Shown here: one piece after another, positions 42,199-53,870 of the stretch
How the letters are laid out: each line of letters starts with the position of its first letter
How positions within the stretch are numbered: the first letter of the stretch is position 1
NCBI GenBank assembly: GCA_003427395.1
Contig: BFEA01000340.1
Location: 1,106,158-1,170,157 of the forward strand
DNA: 64,000 nt
Source: Chara braunii
Taxonomy: Eukaryota > Streptophyta > Charophyceae > Charales > Characeae
Direction of reading: 5' to 3'
The notes under the pieces: generated by a model
The model's database searches: none
Told to the model about the DNA's origin: nothing
The model's input: the letters and a program-made list of their open reading frames with translations, nothing else
Translations under genes and position numbers: made by a program

Positions 42199-43440
42199 TA
42201 TGTGACGATCACTTCTCACAATCACAGTGAGACTCCTCACAACCATATATATATGTGTGATCGTAGGCAGTCAAATCCAAATCCGAACCACTAAACATAC
42301 ATGCAATCATATCAAAGATTCAACCAAAAGTCAATGCACTACACAGGGTCAACGTCAATCAATCTTTATACTCATACCCCTCGCTTTAGCCATGCAAACC
42401 CCAACATTTGTCCAACCAACCTTAATTAAATAGTCAGTACCTTCGTTAAATGACCATTCAATAAAAGTCCGGGTAAAATCTTAATAAAACAATAAAATCA
42501 CCAGGGCTAAAGCCATTTAGGTTGAGTATTGAGAATGAATTGGAATTGAGTCGTAGATCGACGAATCGGCAACCGACCTGTTATCAGTGATAACAGAAAA
42601 TGATCTTTGTAGGATCAAACTGAATCTAGTCCTGATCTTAAATCAAACGATCAAGAGGAAATGTAACACAGACCGGCCAACCCCCAAGCTAAATCTATAA
42701 GTCAATTGAGAATAGTTTCCATATCATGGTCTCAGTCAAAAATCGTTCTAACTAACTAAGTCTGAATCTACCTCTAAGCAAAGTGCCCAAAAAAATAAAG
42801 ATCCTGACAAGATCTCCTCTATACAGAGTGGAGTGTCAGAATCGCCACCTGTCAAAATATATCCTAACTCCTCTTAAACTAAGAAAATTTTGGCAGCGCT
42901 TCCCGTAGGGAAAGTGCCTTTTCAAAATTTATATAAACTCAAATATAAAACCAAAATAATCTTTAACTTTAAGAAGGTTAAACTTTATCTAACTTCTTGA
43001 ATTAGTAAGAATTTGGGCAACACTCTCTTTAAAAAGGGAGACTTCCCATATTTATACTAGCTCAGATTCGAACTCAAAAGATAAACTTGAATTGAAATTA
43101 AGGCAAAAGTCAATCAAATCTTTAGTTTTGCATAAATTTCGGCAGCACTCACTTTAGAAAGACGTTATTCCAAAATTTATATAAAACTAAGTTCAGAATT
43201 TGAAAATAACTTTGACCTTTTCAAAATCTAATTTTTATCTAACTTCCTAAATTAATAAAAATTTGGGCAGCATCCCCTTTAGAAAAGGGGACTTTCCAGA
43301 TTTTTATTAATTTATGTAAAAAACTTAGGGAAGTTGGACTTTGAAAAGTCAAAATCTGACTAACTCCTTGGATTTGTAGAGATTTCGGCAGCGCTTCCCG
43401 TAGAGAAAGTGGCTTACCAAGATTTATACAAACCCAAGTA
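42199..43440 (+). repeat. Dispersed repeat D, copy 1, with hairpin array H1
   Basis: Matches 47,873-49,040, starting TGTGACGATCACTTCTCACA. It contains a CTGTTATC/GATAACAG hairpin near 42,579-42,597. From 42,885 there are five ~124-bp units, each with an AATTTCGGCAGC-like core between long complementary arms: 42,885-42,930, 43,003-43,059, 43,122-43,190, 43,249-43,313 and 43,370-43,435. No coding frame. Confidence 0.75.
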
Positions 43441-43723
43441 TAATAAATTATCTCAGAAAATGCAAAAATTGATCTAAGTAAAAGTAAAGTTAACTTAAAA
43501 CATGCAGAAGTCAAAACTAACTCCTATGGCTCTAGTACGTGGCAAGTCTCTAAAGCAATTACCTGTCGAACTGAAACTTAGACTAGGTAGTGATCTCACT
43601 CAGCCACATGCAAGACCAAACCACAAAGGTAAGTACTCTCACCAACCCAAGTCACCTTTGACAACCAATAGTTCATAGTCTTTCAATGATTTATCCCTTT
43701 ATACCTAGCTTATATAGGCCATC
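43441..43723. other. A/T-rich spacer
   Basis: No gene or repeat recognised. Confidence 0.5.
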
Positions 43724-44545
43724 GAGTTAGACCATTTATCTTAGAAACAATGACAACTCTTTGCCTTAGTTATACACGAACGGGTTGCACAACCACTTTT
43801 CCCTTCATTGGGCATATGACTTAGTCATTCGTCTTAGAAACAATGCTGAGTCTCCCTTATCTGTTTAAATAGCCAAGTTATATATCTCTCTCTGAACTTA
43901 ATCTTTAAAAATAAGCGTAGGACTGAGTCATTCATCTTAGAAACAGTGCTCAACCAACCCAAGTTACCTTCAGTTATAGCTCTTAGTTATACTCTCTTGA
44001 TTTGTGATAAGGCTATAGTCAGACCATTTATCTTAGAAATAATGTCTGACTAGCCTTGTTCTTATAAACATATGGATATAAAAAATATAGAAAGTCCTAA
44101 TCCTCTGTTCACATTATAATTTTGTGGCCTCAAACTTAGACCATTCAGCTTAGAAACAGTGTCCAGTCTTTAGCCTGAACATCCATCAGAATAAAACAAC
44201 CAATAAAGTTGGGTTATTCGTCTTAGAAACAATGCTCAACCCTCTTTTCTCGGCACAAAAAAAAACAGAGTACCCTGGTTCAAGACCCAGAGACTGTTCA
44301 GAAACCACCCAAAAATAAACAGCGACCAGACCATTCATCTTAGAAACAATGTCTGGTCCTCAAAATTTGCACAATCAATACCCCATAGAAACAATAACCA
44401 GGTCATTCATCTTAGAAACAATGCCTGGCTTAAATTAAATAAACACAACGACCAAGCCTTTCATCTTAGAAACAATGCTTGACCCTTTTGAAAACAAGAC
44501 AAAACACAACAGGCAGGCCATTCATCTTAGAAACAATGCTTGACC
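43724..44545 (+). repeat. Array of ten constant-core hairpins
   Basis: Ten copies of a core close to ATTCATCTTAGAAACAAT occur at irregular spacing (about 53-125 bp). In most copies the flanks pair locally: GAGTT/AACTC (43,724), GACTTAG/CTGAGTC (43,818), AGTCAGAC/GTCTGACT (44,017), GTTGGG/CTCAAC (44,208), GACCAGAC/GTCTGGTC (44,324), CCAGG/CCTGG (44,398), CAAGC/GCTTG (44,453), CAGGC/GCTTG (44,514). Copies near 43,921 and 44,135 pair weakly. The core can also pair ATT with AAT around a 12-nt loop. No coding frame; function unknown. Confidence 0.85.
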
Positions 44546-47500
44546 CTATAAGACCTGTTCAAGTGTAAGCAAAACTGCCTTCCTCCCAGCCTTTCCCCTG
44601 ATGCAACCCTTTTTTACAATCTGCAGACAACCAACAAAATTGAAACTGAAAGTTGTGCATGCATTCTTTTACTTAATCTGGGTTATGTCCCGAAAGTCAA
44701 ACTGCATGTCATAGTAGGGATGCATGCCATATATTCAGTCAGATACATAGAAAGATGTATAGATAGGGGTTATAACTGGGTTTATAAGGGAAAACAATGG
44801 TTACCTCTGAGTTCCCTGCCTCCAGAACCCCTCCTGAGTTCCGGCAGAGCTCCCGCAATCGGTGGGTTGGCCCCTCACAGAATCTTAATGCGGACCTAGG
44901 GGTTGCAATCCCGCCTGTCGCCTTCCTCTCAGAACCAATAGACTAGACTTAGAGTAAGAAGGGCAGAAAAAGATAGATTTGAGACTCTCAAATCCAAGGG
45001 AGGTGCGCTCAGACTCACGGGAGATGGCCTTGTTGCCTTAGTGAGCTTGAGGGCCCCGCAATGATGGCCAAAACGCTCAGCCACTGAACATACCAAGGCC
45101 AAACCGTTGAGTGGTGGCCTCCCGACGATCCTCAAGATCGCAACTATACTCCCCTTCTATCCCAGCTCGACCTCATCCCCCACTTGCAAACTACTCTCTC
45201 CGACGAATCTCCGAACCCCCGTACTGCCCTACGAAATAAGCCGCGAGCCAATCAACCGGTAAGTCTGCACTTTTCCACGGCCCACTCCCAACCTTCTCTT
45301 TTGGCAGGGCGAACAGTAAACCGACCCACGAATAGGTTGGTACCTTCGCAGCTGGCGTGCTACTGCACAGACTGGCCTTAATGCATAGCCTGCCGAGACT
45401 AGAGGTACGCAGGCTAGTCGTTCGGCCCGTAGTGTTGTTGCTCCTCACTCCTTGAGTTCCGACGAGATGGGCACAACCCCGGTTAGGTAAGCTTTCAGTC
45501 TGTAGGCCCGCTCGCTATGCTCAGGCCCACGGGTAAGTCATCATACCCTGTTGTCACTCCTCCGCTACCTCAGTCCGCAAGCAAAAGCATCGGCCAACAA
45601 GTAAGTCCCGAACTCCTCGACTGTCCTCTCGTTACTCGCCGGCCCGTTGAGGTAAGCCGCCCACAGCCTGTACGTATTCAAGCTGACGGTCGTCCCCTAT
45701 CGCTGCGCTTGAAAGTATCACTTTTGCCAGACCACACCTGCTTCATACACAGTCGTTCTTAGTGGCGAAACTACCTGTCCAGCACCACGGTCAGGTTCAG
45801 TCGCAAAAAACCCAACTCAACAGGCGCAGCCTCGAAATATTATCCCGCCAAATCTATATGACCAACACAAAATCTATCGGTGCCATCACATTCGTATCAC
45901 CTGAGAACCTCTGAAACACATTCCTCCTCTCTCGATTCTATTAAGGATCGAGCGAGATATTGCCATCTCCTTTCTTGCCATAGCCGACTCCCGACAGCCC
46001 CACGCGTGTCTTCCTCTACTAACCTCTCCTTCTACTAACTCCCGTCCTATTCTGATCGCAACTCGGGCCCGCCAAAGCTCAAAGCCCCCAGTTAGGCTCT
46101 CCTCTCTTCCCAACTTACTCAGAGATGAGCATGGTATACTTGTTTTCTCCTCCTTCACGCGCCCTCCATAGCCCTGCGTGGAGCCATTTCTCCTTACTAG
46201 CTCCTTCTACGCTAACTTACTACTAGATCTAACCTCGAATATGGGATCGCCCAACCTTAAGACCCCCTATACTCTTCTTTCCCCGCTTGCCTTCGGTCAG
46301 GAATGAGCAAACACATCCGTTCTCTCTTCTCTCTTCATTCCTTCATTTCTTTCGGCCATACGTGCGCAACTTTTCACTTCTACTACTCACAAACTAGCCC
46401 TCCATTGTCAAAACTAAGCCCGCTATTAGGCTCGTCATAACTCAGAACCTCGGAATCGCCTCCTTTCTCATCCGATTCCGAGGAGAGCTGGGCGAGTTAC
46501 ACTTCTTCAACTGCGCTCGACCGTCACCCGCTGGTTCAGTGGTCGGATGTTTGCGGTGCAATATTGCGCCCAGATCCATCTGTTCTCTAACACCCCCTAT
46601 CACCTCGCACCTCCGCTCGTCTTCCTTGTGCTGACGTCAATTCCGGCCGTAGCGCACGGCCCTACCAATTGCGCAAAAAAAGCAGTACTGACGAGAACTT
46701 TGGCGAAACCCGGGTACTTTTACCAACCCGACTAGCACTTTCGTCTTTACACCCAACTCCGACGAACATCATACCGCCCTATAGCTCCGCGTGCCTCTGT
46801 CAGTAGCCGGCTTGGTCAACCCGGCGCCTCTATACCGAAGTCCTTCCACACGGACCCTGTTAGTCTCCTCTGTATCGTTCCAATTTTTTTGGATGTCCGA
46901 AGGGCTCACCGAGGTAATACCTCGCAGCCCTTCAAAATTTGAACGGCCCCAGGCAACTTCGAATTTTTAATTTTACATCACTAAATTCATATACGGCCAA
47001 AACACAGGCCTACACCTCGATAGTCCATGGGCGTATCTGTTGTGTTAAGCTCTTGGGGTCGCGGCTGGTCTCAAGCCCGGTCCCTGGCCCCAATGGTTTC
47101 AATTACCAAAAACAAAACCCAAAAATAAAATAGGGAATGAACGGTAACAGGGCGCAAGACCTGCTAGCGTTCCCTTGGTCCTGTGGCGCGGGCCCGCAAT
47201 CAGACTCTCTCAACAAAACTAAGGGGGATAGCCCCGCGGAACCCTCAACCCCTTAGCTCCTCCAATGCTCAACAGCTCCATTGCTCCAGTGCCGCTGCCT
47301 GCTGGCCTCGATCCTTGCATCTCCGTGTCATAAGTCCAATGCCGTAACCTATAGGGCTAAGCCCAAGCCTGAGACCAGCGCGTGCAGGCTCCTATACAGA
47401 GCGGTGCCGCACGACGCTCGCGGTAAAAAAGGTGGCCTGGCCTCATCTCTGCCTACAACCAAGCGTACGACAGTTAAACACCCTCTCCGACTTACTCAAA

Positions 47501-47795
47501 CTAGGCCACGACGACCACGAGCGCCCTCCAACACACCAAACCTACCGCCGGTCAAGTGTGCAGGACAATGCCCGAGCCTTTTAATCCCCTGTCTAATTGG
47601 TAGTAAAGTCAAGTCATTTGGCCATGCCGGCTTCACAATCAAAATATAAGAAGAGAAATCACACGCACGCCTTAAAACTGCGCGCCCACTTACTCTTCTT
47701 AGTCGAACAATCCTTAATCTGCGTATGAGCGACCACCATATTCCACGTCGATACTCCAAAATTTTCGAATTAATCAAACTTTGTGTCACTTGTAA
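44546..47795. other. 3.2 kb without recognised gene
   Basis: Pyrimidine-rich plus strand at about 45,900-46,450. Several GGTAAG-type motifs lie at 45,259-45,652, and there is a nested hairpin near 46,899-46,934 (GAAGGGCT/AGCCCTTC around CGAGGT/ACCTCG). Small frames are not convincing. Confidence 0.5.
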
Positions 47796-47802
47796 AAACA
47801 GG

Positions 47803-47828
47803 GCGAATACCCTTGTCAGGGTATTCGC
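47803..47828 (+). repeat. TGTC-loop hairpin
   Basis: Arms GCGAATACCCT/AGGGTATTCGC (11 bp, perfect) with loop TGTC. It resembles those at 22,239-22,269 and 41,103-41,126 and is also followed by GACAAC. Confidence 0.85.
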
Positions 47829-47872
47829 GCTGACAACGAGTATGTATGTACATATATAAATAAGGGTCATAA

Positions 47873-49040
47873 ATATGTGACGATCACTTCTCACAATCAT
47901 CGTGGGACTCCTCTTAGCCATATATATGTCTGTGATCGCAGGCAGTCAAATCCAAAGTCCGAACCACCAAACATATTTGCAATCACATCAAACATTCAAC
48001 CAAAATCCATGTACTACCCGGGGTCAACTTCAACCATTCTCTGCGCTCACACCCTTTACTTTAACCTACAAGCCTTACTCTTTGTGCAAGTTTTAAAATA
48101 AAATACTCAGTGTCTTTATTAAATGACCATTCAATAAAGTCTGGGTAAAAATACAACGAAACAATTCAAACCATATGGTTAATGCCTTTTGGTTGAGTGG
48201 CAAGAGTGGATTGGAGTTAATCGTAAATCGACGAATCGGCAACCGACCTGTTATTAGTGATAACAGAAAACAATTCTCGTGGGATCAAATTGAATCTAAC
48301 GCAAATCCCGAATCGAAACGGTCACAGAACGCCTGTACCATAAGACAGGTCAACGCCCAAGCTAAACTTATAAGTATTTGAAGAATAAATCCCCATATCT
48401 CGTTCTCACTCAAGATTCTTCTGCCAACTAAGTTTAAGTCTACCTCTAAATCAGTACCCAAGGAAAGGTAGACCCATGGCAGAATCTCCCTTATACAGAG
48501 TGGATTGTCAGAATCGCCACCTGTCAAAATATAATCTGTCTCCTTTAAACTAAAAAGATTTCGGCAGCGTTTCTCGTATGAAAAGTCTCTTTTCAGAATT
48601 TATACTAGCTTAAATATGAAAACTAAAATAATATCTAACCTTGGAAAGTTAAATTTTGTTTAACTCCCAGAATTAGTAAAAATTTGTGTAGCATCTCCTT
48701 TAGAAAAGTGAACTTCCCAGATTTTTACTAAGTCAGATAAGAACTCAAAGTGAAACTTGAGTTCGGCCAAGACAAAATTTAACTAACTCCTTAGATTTGT
48801 AAAAATTTCGGCAGAGCTTCCCGTAAAGAAAGTAGCTTTCCAAAATTTATACAAAGCTAAGTCCAAAATCTAGAAATAACTTTGACTTCCCAAAGTTCAA
48901 TTTTTGTCTAACTCCCTGAATTAACAAGACTTTTGACAGCATTCCCTTTTGAAAAGAAGACTTTCAAATTTTTACTAAGTCGTACATATAAATTAAACAA
49001 TCTGAACTTGAAAAGTCAAAATTTGACTAACTCCTTAGTT
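47873..49040 (+). repeat. Dispersed repeat D, copy 2, with hairpin array H2
   Basis: Matches 42,199-43,372. Four hairpin units start near 48,550, 48,675, 48,800 and 48,925 with a ~124-bp period; for example TTAGTAAAAATTTG pairs with CAGATTTTTACTAA. The match to copy 1 stops near 49,040, where a different sequence begins. Confidence 0.75.
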
Positions 49041-49079
49041 TCGTACGGAGTAGCCTGAAGGCGTTCGACCCCTGTCAAA

Positions 49080-49530
49080 AATTATTTCAAGGTCTAAAAA
49101 TAAGGTTTGTTTTTCTGATTTTTTTTTTTGGAGTTTTTGGTGATGTGAGGTACATGCTTATAAATTTCTAAGTCATTTGCTAAATCGCCAAAGATGACGG
49201 TGTCAAAAAGTGCTCCCCCACACACTATTTTGTTATTTTCTCATTTTTTACTTTACGCATCTATAAATTTTCGAGGCATTTGACTTAGCCAAACAATAAA
49301 AAATATGTTAAAGATGACGGTGTTTAAAACGTGCCCACCCATACACAAATTTTAATTCTCTCTTTATTTTTTATTTTATTATTATGATTATTTATTTTTC
49401 ATATTTTATTTCTATTTGAAATTTGGTAAAGAATTTGGATGTAATGCGAAGACGAATGTTAATCAGTTTATTTATTTATTCTTCGGTTATTTGGGTTGGG
49501 CCGTTCAGTCCCGTTCGAACATCGGCAACC
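49080..49530 (+). repeat. Dispersed repeat R, copy 2
   Basis: Related to 34,020-34,600 (shared AATTTGGTAAAGAATTTGGA block). A (TA)n run follows at 49,532-49,549. Confidence 0.65.
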
Positions 49531-51269
49531 ATATATATATATATATATCGTTAAATATAGTTGCTCGGTAGATCGTAGGCAGATATATAAGAACTTATTA
49601 AAAATATTCATATAATGTTCATCAGTCACTTATTACTGCCTCTACAAATGATATGTACAAGTTTATTCTTATTTTGACAAGTTTCAAATTATTCACGAGG
49701 TTCATTGTTGGTTCGATATAGGAAGGATTCAAAGAAAGCAAAATCGATTTTCATTCATAATTCAATTCATAATTTCTTTTGACTTTGCTCTTCTTGCATT
49801 TTATTGACTTTTATATTTTTCTTCCTTTTTGTATATTTATACATGGGTTATCAAAGTAGATAATATTTTCTTACATCGCACGTAGGTCTTCTTTATCCCC
49901 AACCCACAATGGAAAAACACAATAGCATTTCGATCTCTTCGTATTTATTCATTATGGACCTTAAACTCAGGACAATTGGATCTCTTGTGTTCTCTGAGCC
50001 TATTTAGCAGTCTCCAACGACTCAGGCCAATGTGGGTTTGTCTACGAATGGACACAGCAGGAGGTAAACACACAAAAACTTATTCCCTAAATAAACTATA
50101 AACCCTAACATGTCACTTTGTCAATGCTTTCAAAATATCATTCCCCATTTTAAATAATCCAAACAACAAGTTGATATCCTTCTCAGTCTGAAGGCTGCCT
50201 CTGATTTAGCCTTGTACCAATCCTCATAGTTCAGGATTGCACTACAAATCCTGCGCAATGTGCACAAAAGGTTTATCTTTAAGGGGGTCAGTTCCCCTAG
50301 ACATCCTTAGAAGCGTTGTCTTTCAATCGCGCCTCTTTTTGTTCAGGTTCTTCACGGCCTGAGTTTACTTCAACATCCGCTTCGACGTCGTGATGTTCAT
50401 GAATGAGTTAGTGAACTCACCAGTACCTTGTTTCGCCGATTCCCATGCACCTTTCTCTTTCCACTCCTATTTCGTATTTCGTTTCAGACACAAACTTTTC
50501 ACCTTCTTCCTTCTCATGTCTATGTAGTGGTCAAACCTTTGACACATTTATTCCATAATCCTCATATTTTGCCTTCCTCTAACCGAATTGCTCCCTCTAT
50601 TGATCTCTAACCTCTCTTCTTCATCATCTCTCGATTCTTCACTTTTTTTTTTTTTTTTATGTAACTGGTTTTATATTCTGTACAATGCTAGATTTTGTAC
50701 TTGAAAACCTCCACGGGTCTAAGACTAGCGAAAAAATACCGATATCCTTCCCTTAGTCGCTAAACCCTTTACCTTCTATCCGTTAAACCTTGGACCCCAA
50801 CATTAGAAAATACTTGAATTTATTTGAATACAATTGCAGGTTCGAAGATAAATATGAGAATTCTCTTAGAAATGTTATTCCCCTGAATGCTTAAATCCTA
50901 AGCCCCTACCCCTTTTCCCCTTAAGTCCCAAACCCTAGTTACAATATCATGCGTACCACTGTAGCAAGGGCAACCATAGTCAGACAGTTATGATAGTATA
51001 CTTCATCATTTTCTGTGTCGATTGATGTTTTTCTGAACGTACTCGTTATGGGATGCTGGGCCCGGTTCCCAGTTTGTGCCAATTTGTGAAGATATGGTTG
51101 TATCTATGGGACACTGGACCCGGTTTCCAGCAGGTGCTGCTCCCCACCAATAGATAAAGCTTGTTTTTGTGAAAAAAAACAAAAAGAGTATTCAGAGCAA
51201 CTGAGTGCCTCGGTAGATATACATATTTTGTGGTAAACCAAGTTTGTGCTCTTTCTCACTCCTATCAGT
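49531..51269. other. No gene seen
   Basis: A/T-rich sequence with a poly-T run at 50,644-50,660. About 51,060-51,170 resembles 54,720-54,835 (GTGCTGCTCCCCA followed by ATAGA), suggesting a small dispersed repeat. The 60-codon frame at 50,428 has no supporting features. Confidence 0.5.
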
Positions 51270-51630
51270 TGTAAAAGAACGTGGAACTGTGATTTCATCA
51301 AAACAAAGATTTTTTATTTTTTTAAACAAAATTAAAAATCTATTTTTTGCCAAAAATTTATGAAATAGGGCGTACGACATTCCAAAAATGCCTTACCTCC
51401 TCGACATATTTGGACTTAGTTGAAATCCACATACATCCAAAGGGTTCGACATTTTTCGACATGGATGTATGTAGACTTCAACTTTGTTTCGATACGTTGA
51501 AGGGGTAGGGCATTTTCGAAATTCCATACCCACTATTTCATGATTTTTTGTTAGAAAATAAAATTTCAATTTTGTTAAAAAAACTAAAAAATGTCCATGT
51601 TAATGAATTTGCAGTTCTTGTTTTTTTTCG
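51270..51630. repeat. Long foldback (imperfect inverted repeat)
   Basis: The left arm (about 51,270-51,440) and right arm (about 51,462-51,630) are reverse complements with scattered mismatches; near the loop CCACATACATCCA faces TGGATGTATGTAG. The loop is about 21 nt. It could be a MITE-like foldback element or the source of a long double-stranded RNA. Confidence 0.75.
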
Positions 51631-53457
51631 GGGGGTATTAACCATTATGAGAACCCCACCCACCCTTCCTCTCATCAATCCTCCTTACATCGAAAGAGAC
51701 AAAAAGTAGTATCTTTGAGCATGCACATGATAGACAAATATATTGAAACATTCACAAATAATTGGGTACGACCGTAAATATTATGCAGTATAAAAGAAGA
51801 CTACTCTATCAGCTGGAAGGAATGGACAAGGGGGCAGGAAAAATGACATTATAGACAAACATAAATATTCCTGTTTTTTACACCCTATTTATACTCAATG
51901 CTGATATTATTTCATGGCTATGGTACCAAACGTTTACATTAACAGAGCATAGATCATCTCCACAAATCGGAGGAGAGGAGAGACAAATACAACATCATTA
52001 CATCATTGAGGGCGAAGTTGACAACATGGTATGCTCATTAAAGGGAAACAGACCAAGTGAAGAGGCAAAAACAACGAATCACTGAAGGTTGAGCAGATGG
52101 GTTAAGGCATATCATTAGGTCTGAATATTTCATCATGGTTGTCTGGAGGGACCGACTCTTGTTATTAAACCACTGAAGAGGGTGGCGCCGGTGTGGGCCC
52201 GCTGCATCAGGGACCATACAACTTGTCGGAATGTGGGCTAAGGGACTCCAGGGGTGCCAATGCCAATGAGGAGTCTGACCGCGAATTTAAAAACCGGAGC
52301 GTTAATTTTAGTCCTGGGCCCAATGATGCCACTCCTCCTAGATCTGTTTTTTTTTTACAACTACGTTACGAAGTCAGATCAACTGTTTTCTGGACAATTT
52401 TCAGAAGCTTGTTATATACCACAGGTAGGTGGCAACTACCGTCTCTCCACATTTGTGATTATAGGTGTTGGGGGTGGGGAATGTACTCACGAGAGGTGTT
52501 TGCGTCACTCTCACAGTTGTATTACTCAGAAGTGAAATTCTATAATTATAATAGTTTGAAGGTCGTGACATCATTTTATGAGGTGACGTGTATCTAAGGA
52601 CGTTGCAAGGTGTCATTTCTTATTCATAACGACTACTCTGCAAGTGCAAACACGTCCGATGCGGATAACATTGACGTGCAAAGCCGAACAAAATCTCAGA
52701 GAACGATTAGATAACAACCGATGTTGAAGATATTAGTAGATGAGCTTGTTGACAAGACAAGATCAAATATGTGCGACATCTCCTGTTGCGGGAATATGAG
52801 GGAATAGAAGCGCACGTAGAATACAAGGACCCTACACATCATGGACAAAATGATGTCACTGTTTTGAGAGATTTATAATTACAATAAAAGATAGAAAGAA
52901 TATTCAATTTGGGACAATTAGCTAAGTTAAAACTCCAATGGCAAAACGTTTCCTTCACTGCAAATCGGATAAAATGTTCTTCTATGCAATGTTTTATGCT
53001 TTTATGCACTCTGTTTTTTTCTTAAGTGACAACACTTGAAAATGTAAGAGACGCTGACCTCTTTGTTCAACATATGAAGTTTTCAAAGTCTTAAGTGACG
53101 ACGTTTGAAGATGTAAGGGACAATGGCGTCTTTGCCCGACATATGAAGTTTTCAAATTCTTATAGGAAAAACACTTTTTCTTTCGCGATATTCATGTATT
53201 CTTCTAACTGTTATGAAGAAGGTTTTTTTTTTTCTTCTGTCAACAATACAAAGTGGTAATTCTTTATATGTTTCAAAGTGTTTTCCTTAAACTTTTCATC
53301 ATTATATTCTTCATATATCTTATTCTGTTCCTAATTTTCATCATGTTTTTGTCGAAATTGATAATTTCGGTATGTGAACAAACAAAACGAAACAAAAAGA
53401 ACTCCTTAAATGGCAGTTCTGTCAGGCGCTCCCACATCCACGTGTGCAGGGCGCACG

Positions 53458-53459
<2 letters not shown>
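51631..53459. other. No gene seen
   Basis: A/T-rich. Two related segments at about 53,025-53,070 and 53,088-53,160 share TCTTTG, AACATATGAAGTTTTCAAA and TAAGTGAC. The 134-codon frame at 52,193 has no recognisable domain. Confidence 0.5.
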
Positions 53460-53545
<86 letters not shown>

Positions 53546-53795
53546 NNNNNNNNNNNNNNNNNNNNNNNNNNNNNNNNNNNNNNNNNNNNNNNNNNNNNNN
53601 NNNNNNNNNNNNNNNNNNNNNNNNNNNNNNNNNNNNNNNNNNNNNNNNNNNNNNNNNNNNNNNNNNNNNNNNNNNNNNNNNNNNNNNNNNNNNNNNNNNN
53701 NNNNNNNNNNNNNNNNNNNNNNNNNNNNNNNNNNNNNNNNNNNNNNNNNNNNNNNNNNNNNNNNNNNNNNNNNNNNNNNNNNNNNNNNNNNNNNN

Positions 53796-53866
<71 letters not shown>
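53460..53866. repeat. (GA)n - gap - (CA)n microsatellite
   Basis: About 43 GA units, 250 N (53,546-53,795), then about 35 CA units. Probably one compound microsatellite that could not be assembled. Confidence 0.95.

Positions 53867-53870
<4 letters not shown>

Noticed and set aside
43724-44545. CRISPR-like array
   Set aside because: Spacing is irregular, the repeat is short, flanks pair with each other, no cas genes, and the context is eukaryotic.
42199-49040. LTR pair formed by dispersed repeat D copies
   Set aside because: Both start TGTGACGATC, but the match ends at different internal points and no primer site, coding sequence or target duplication was found.
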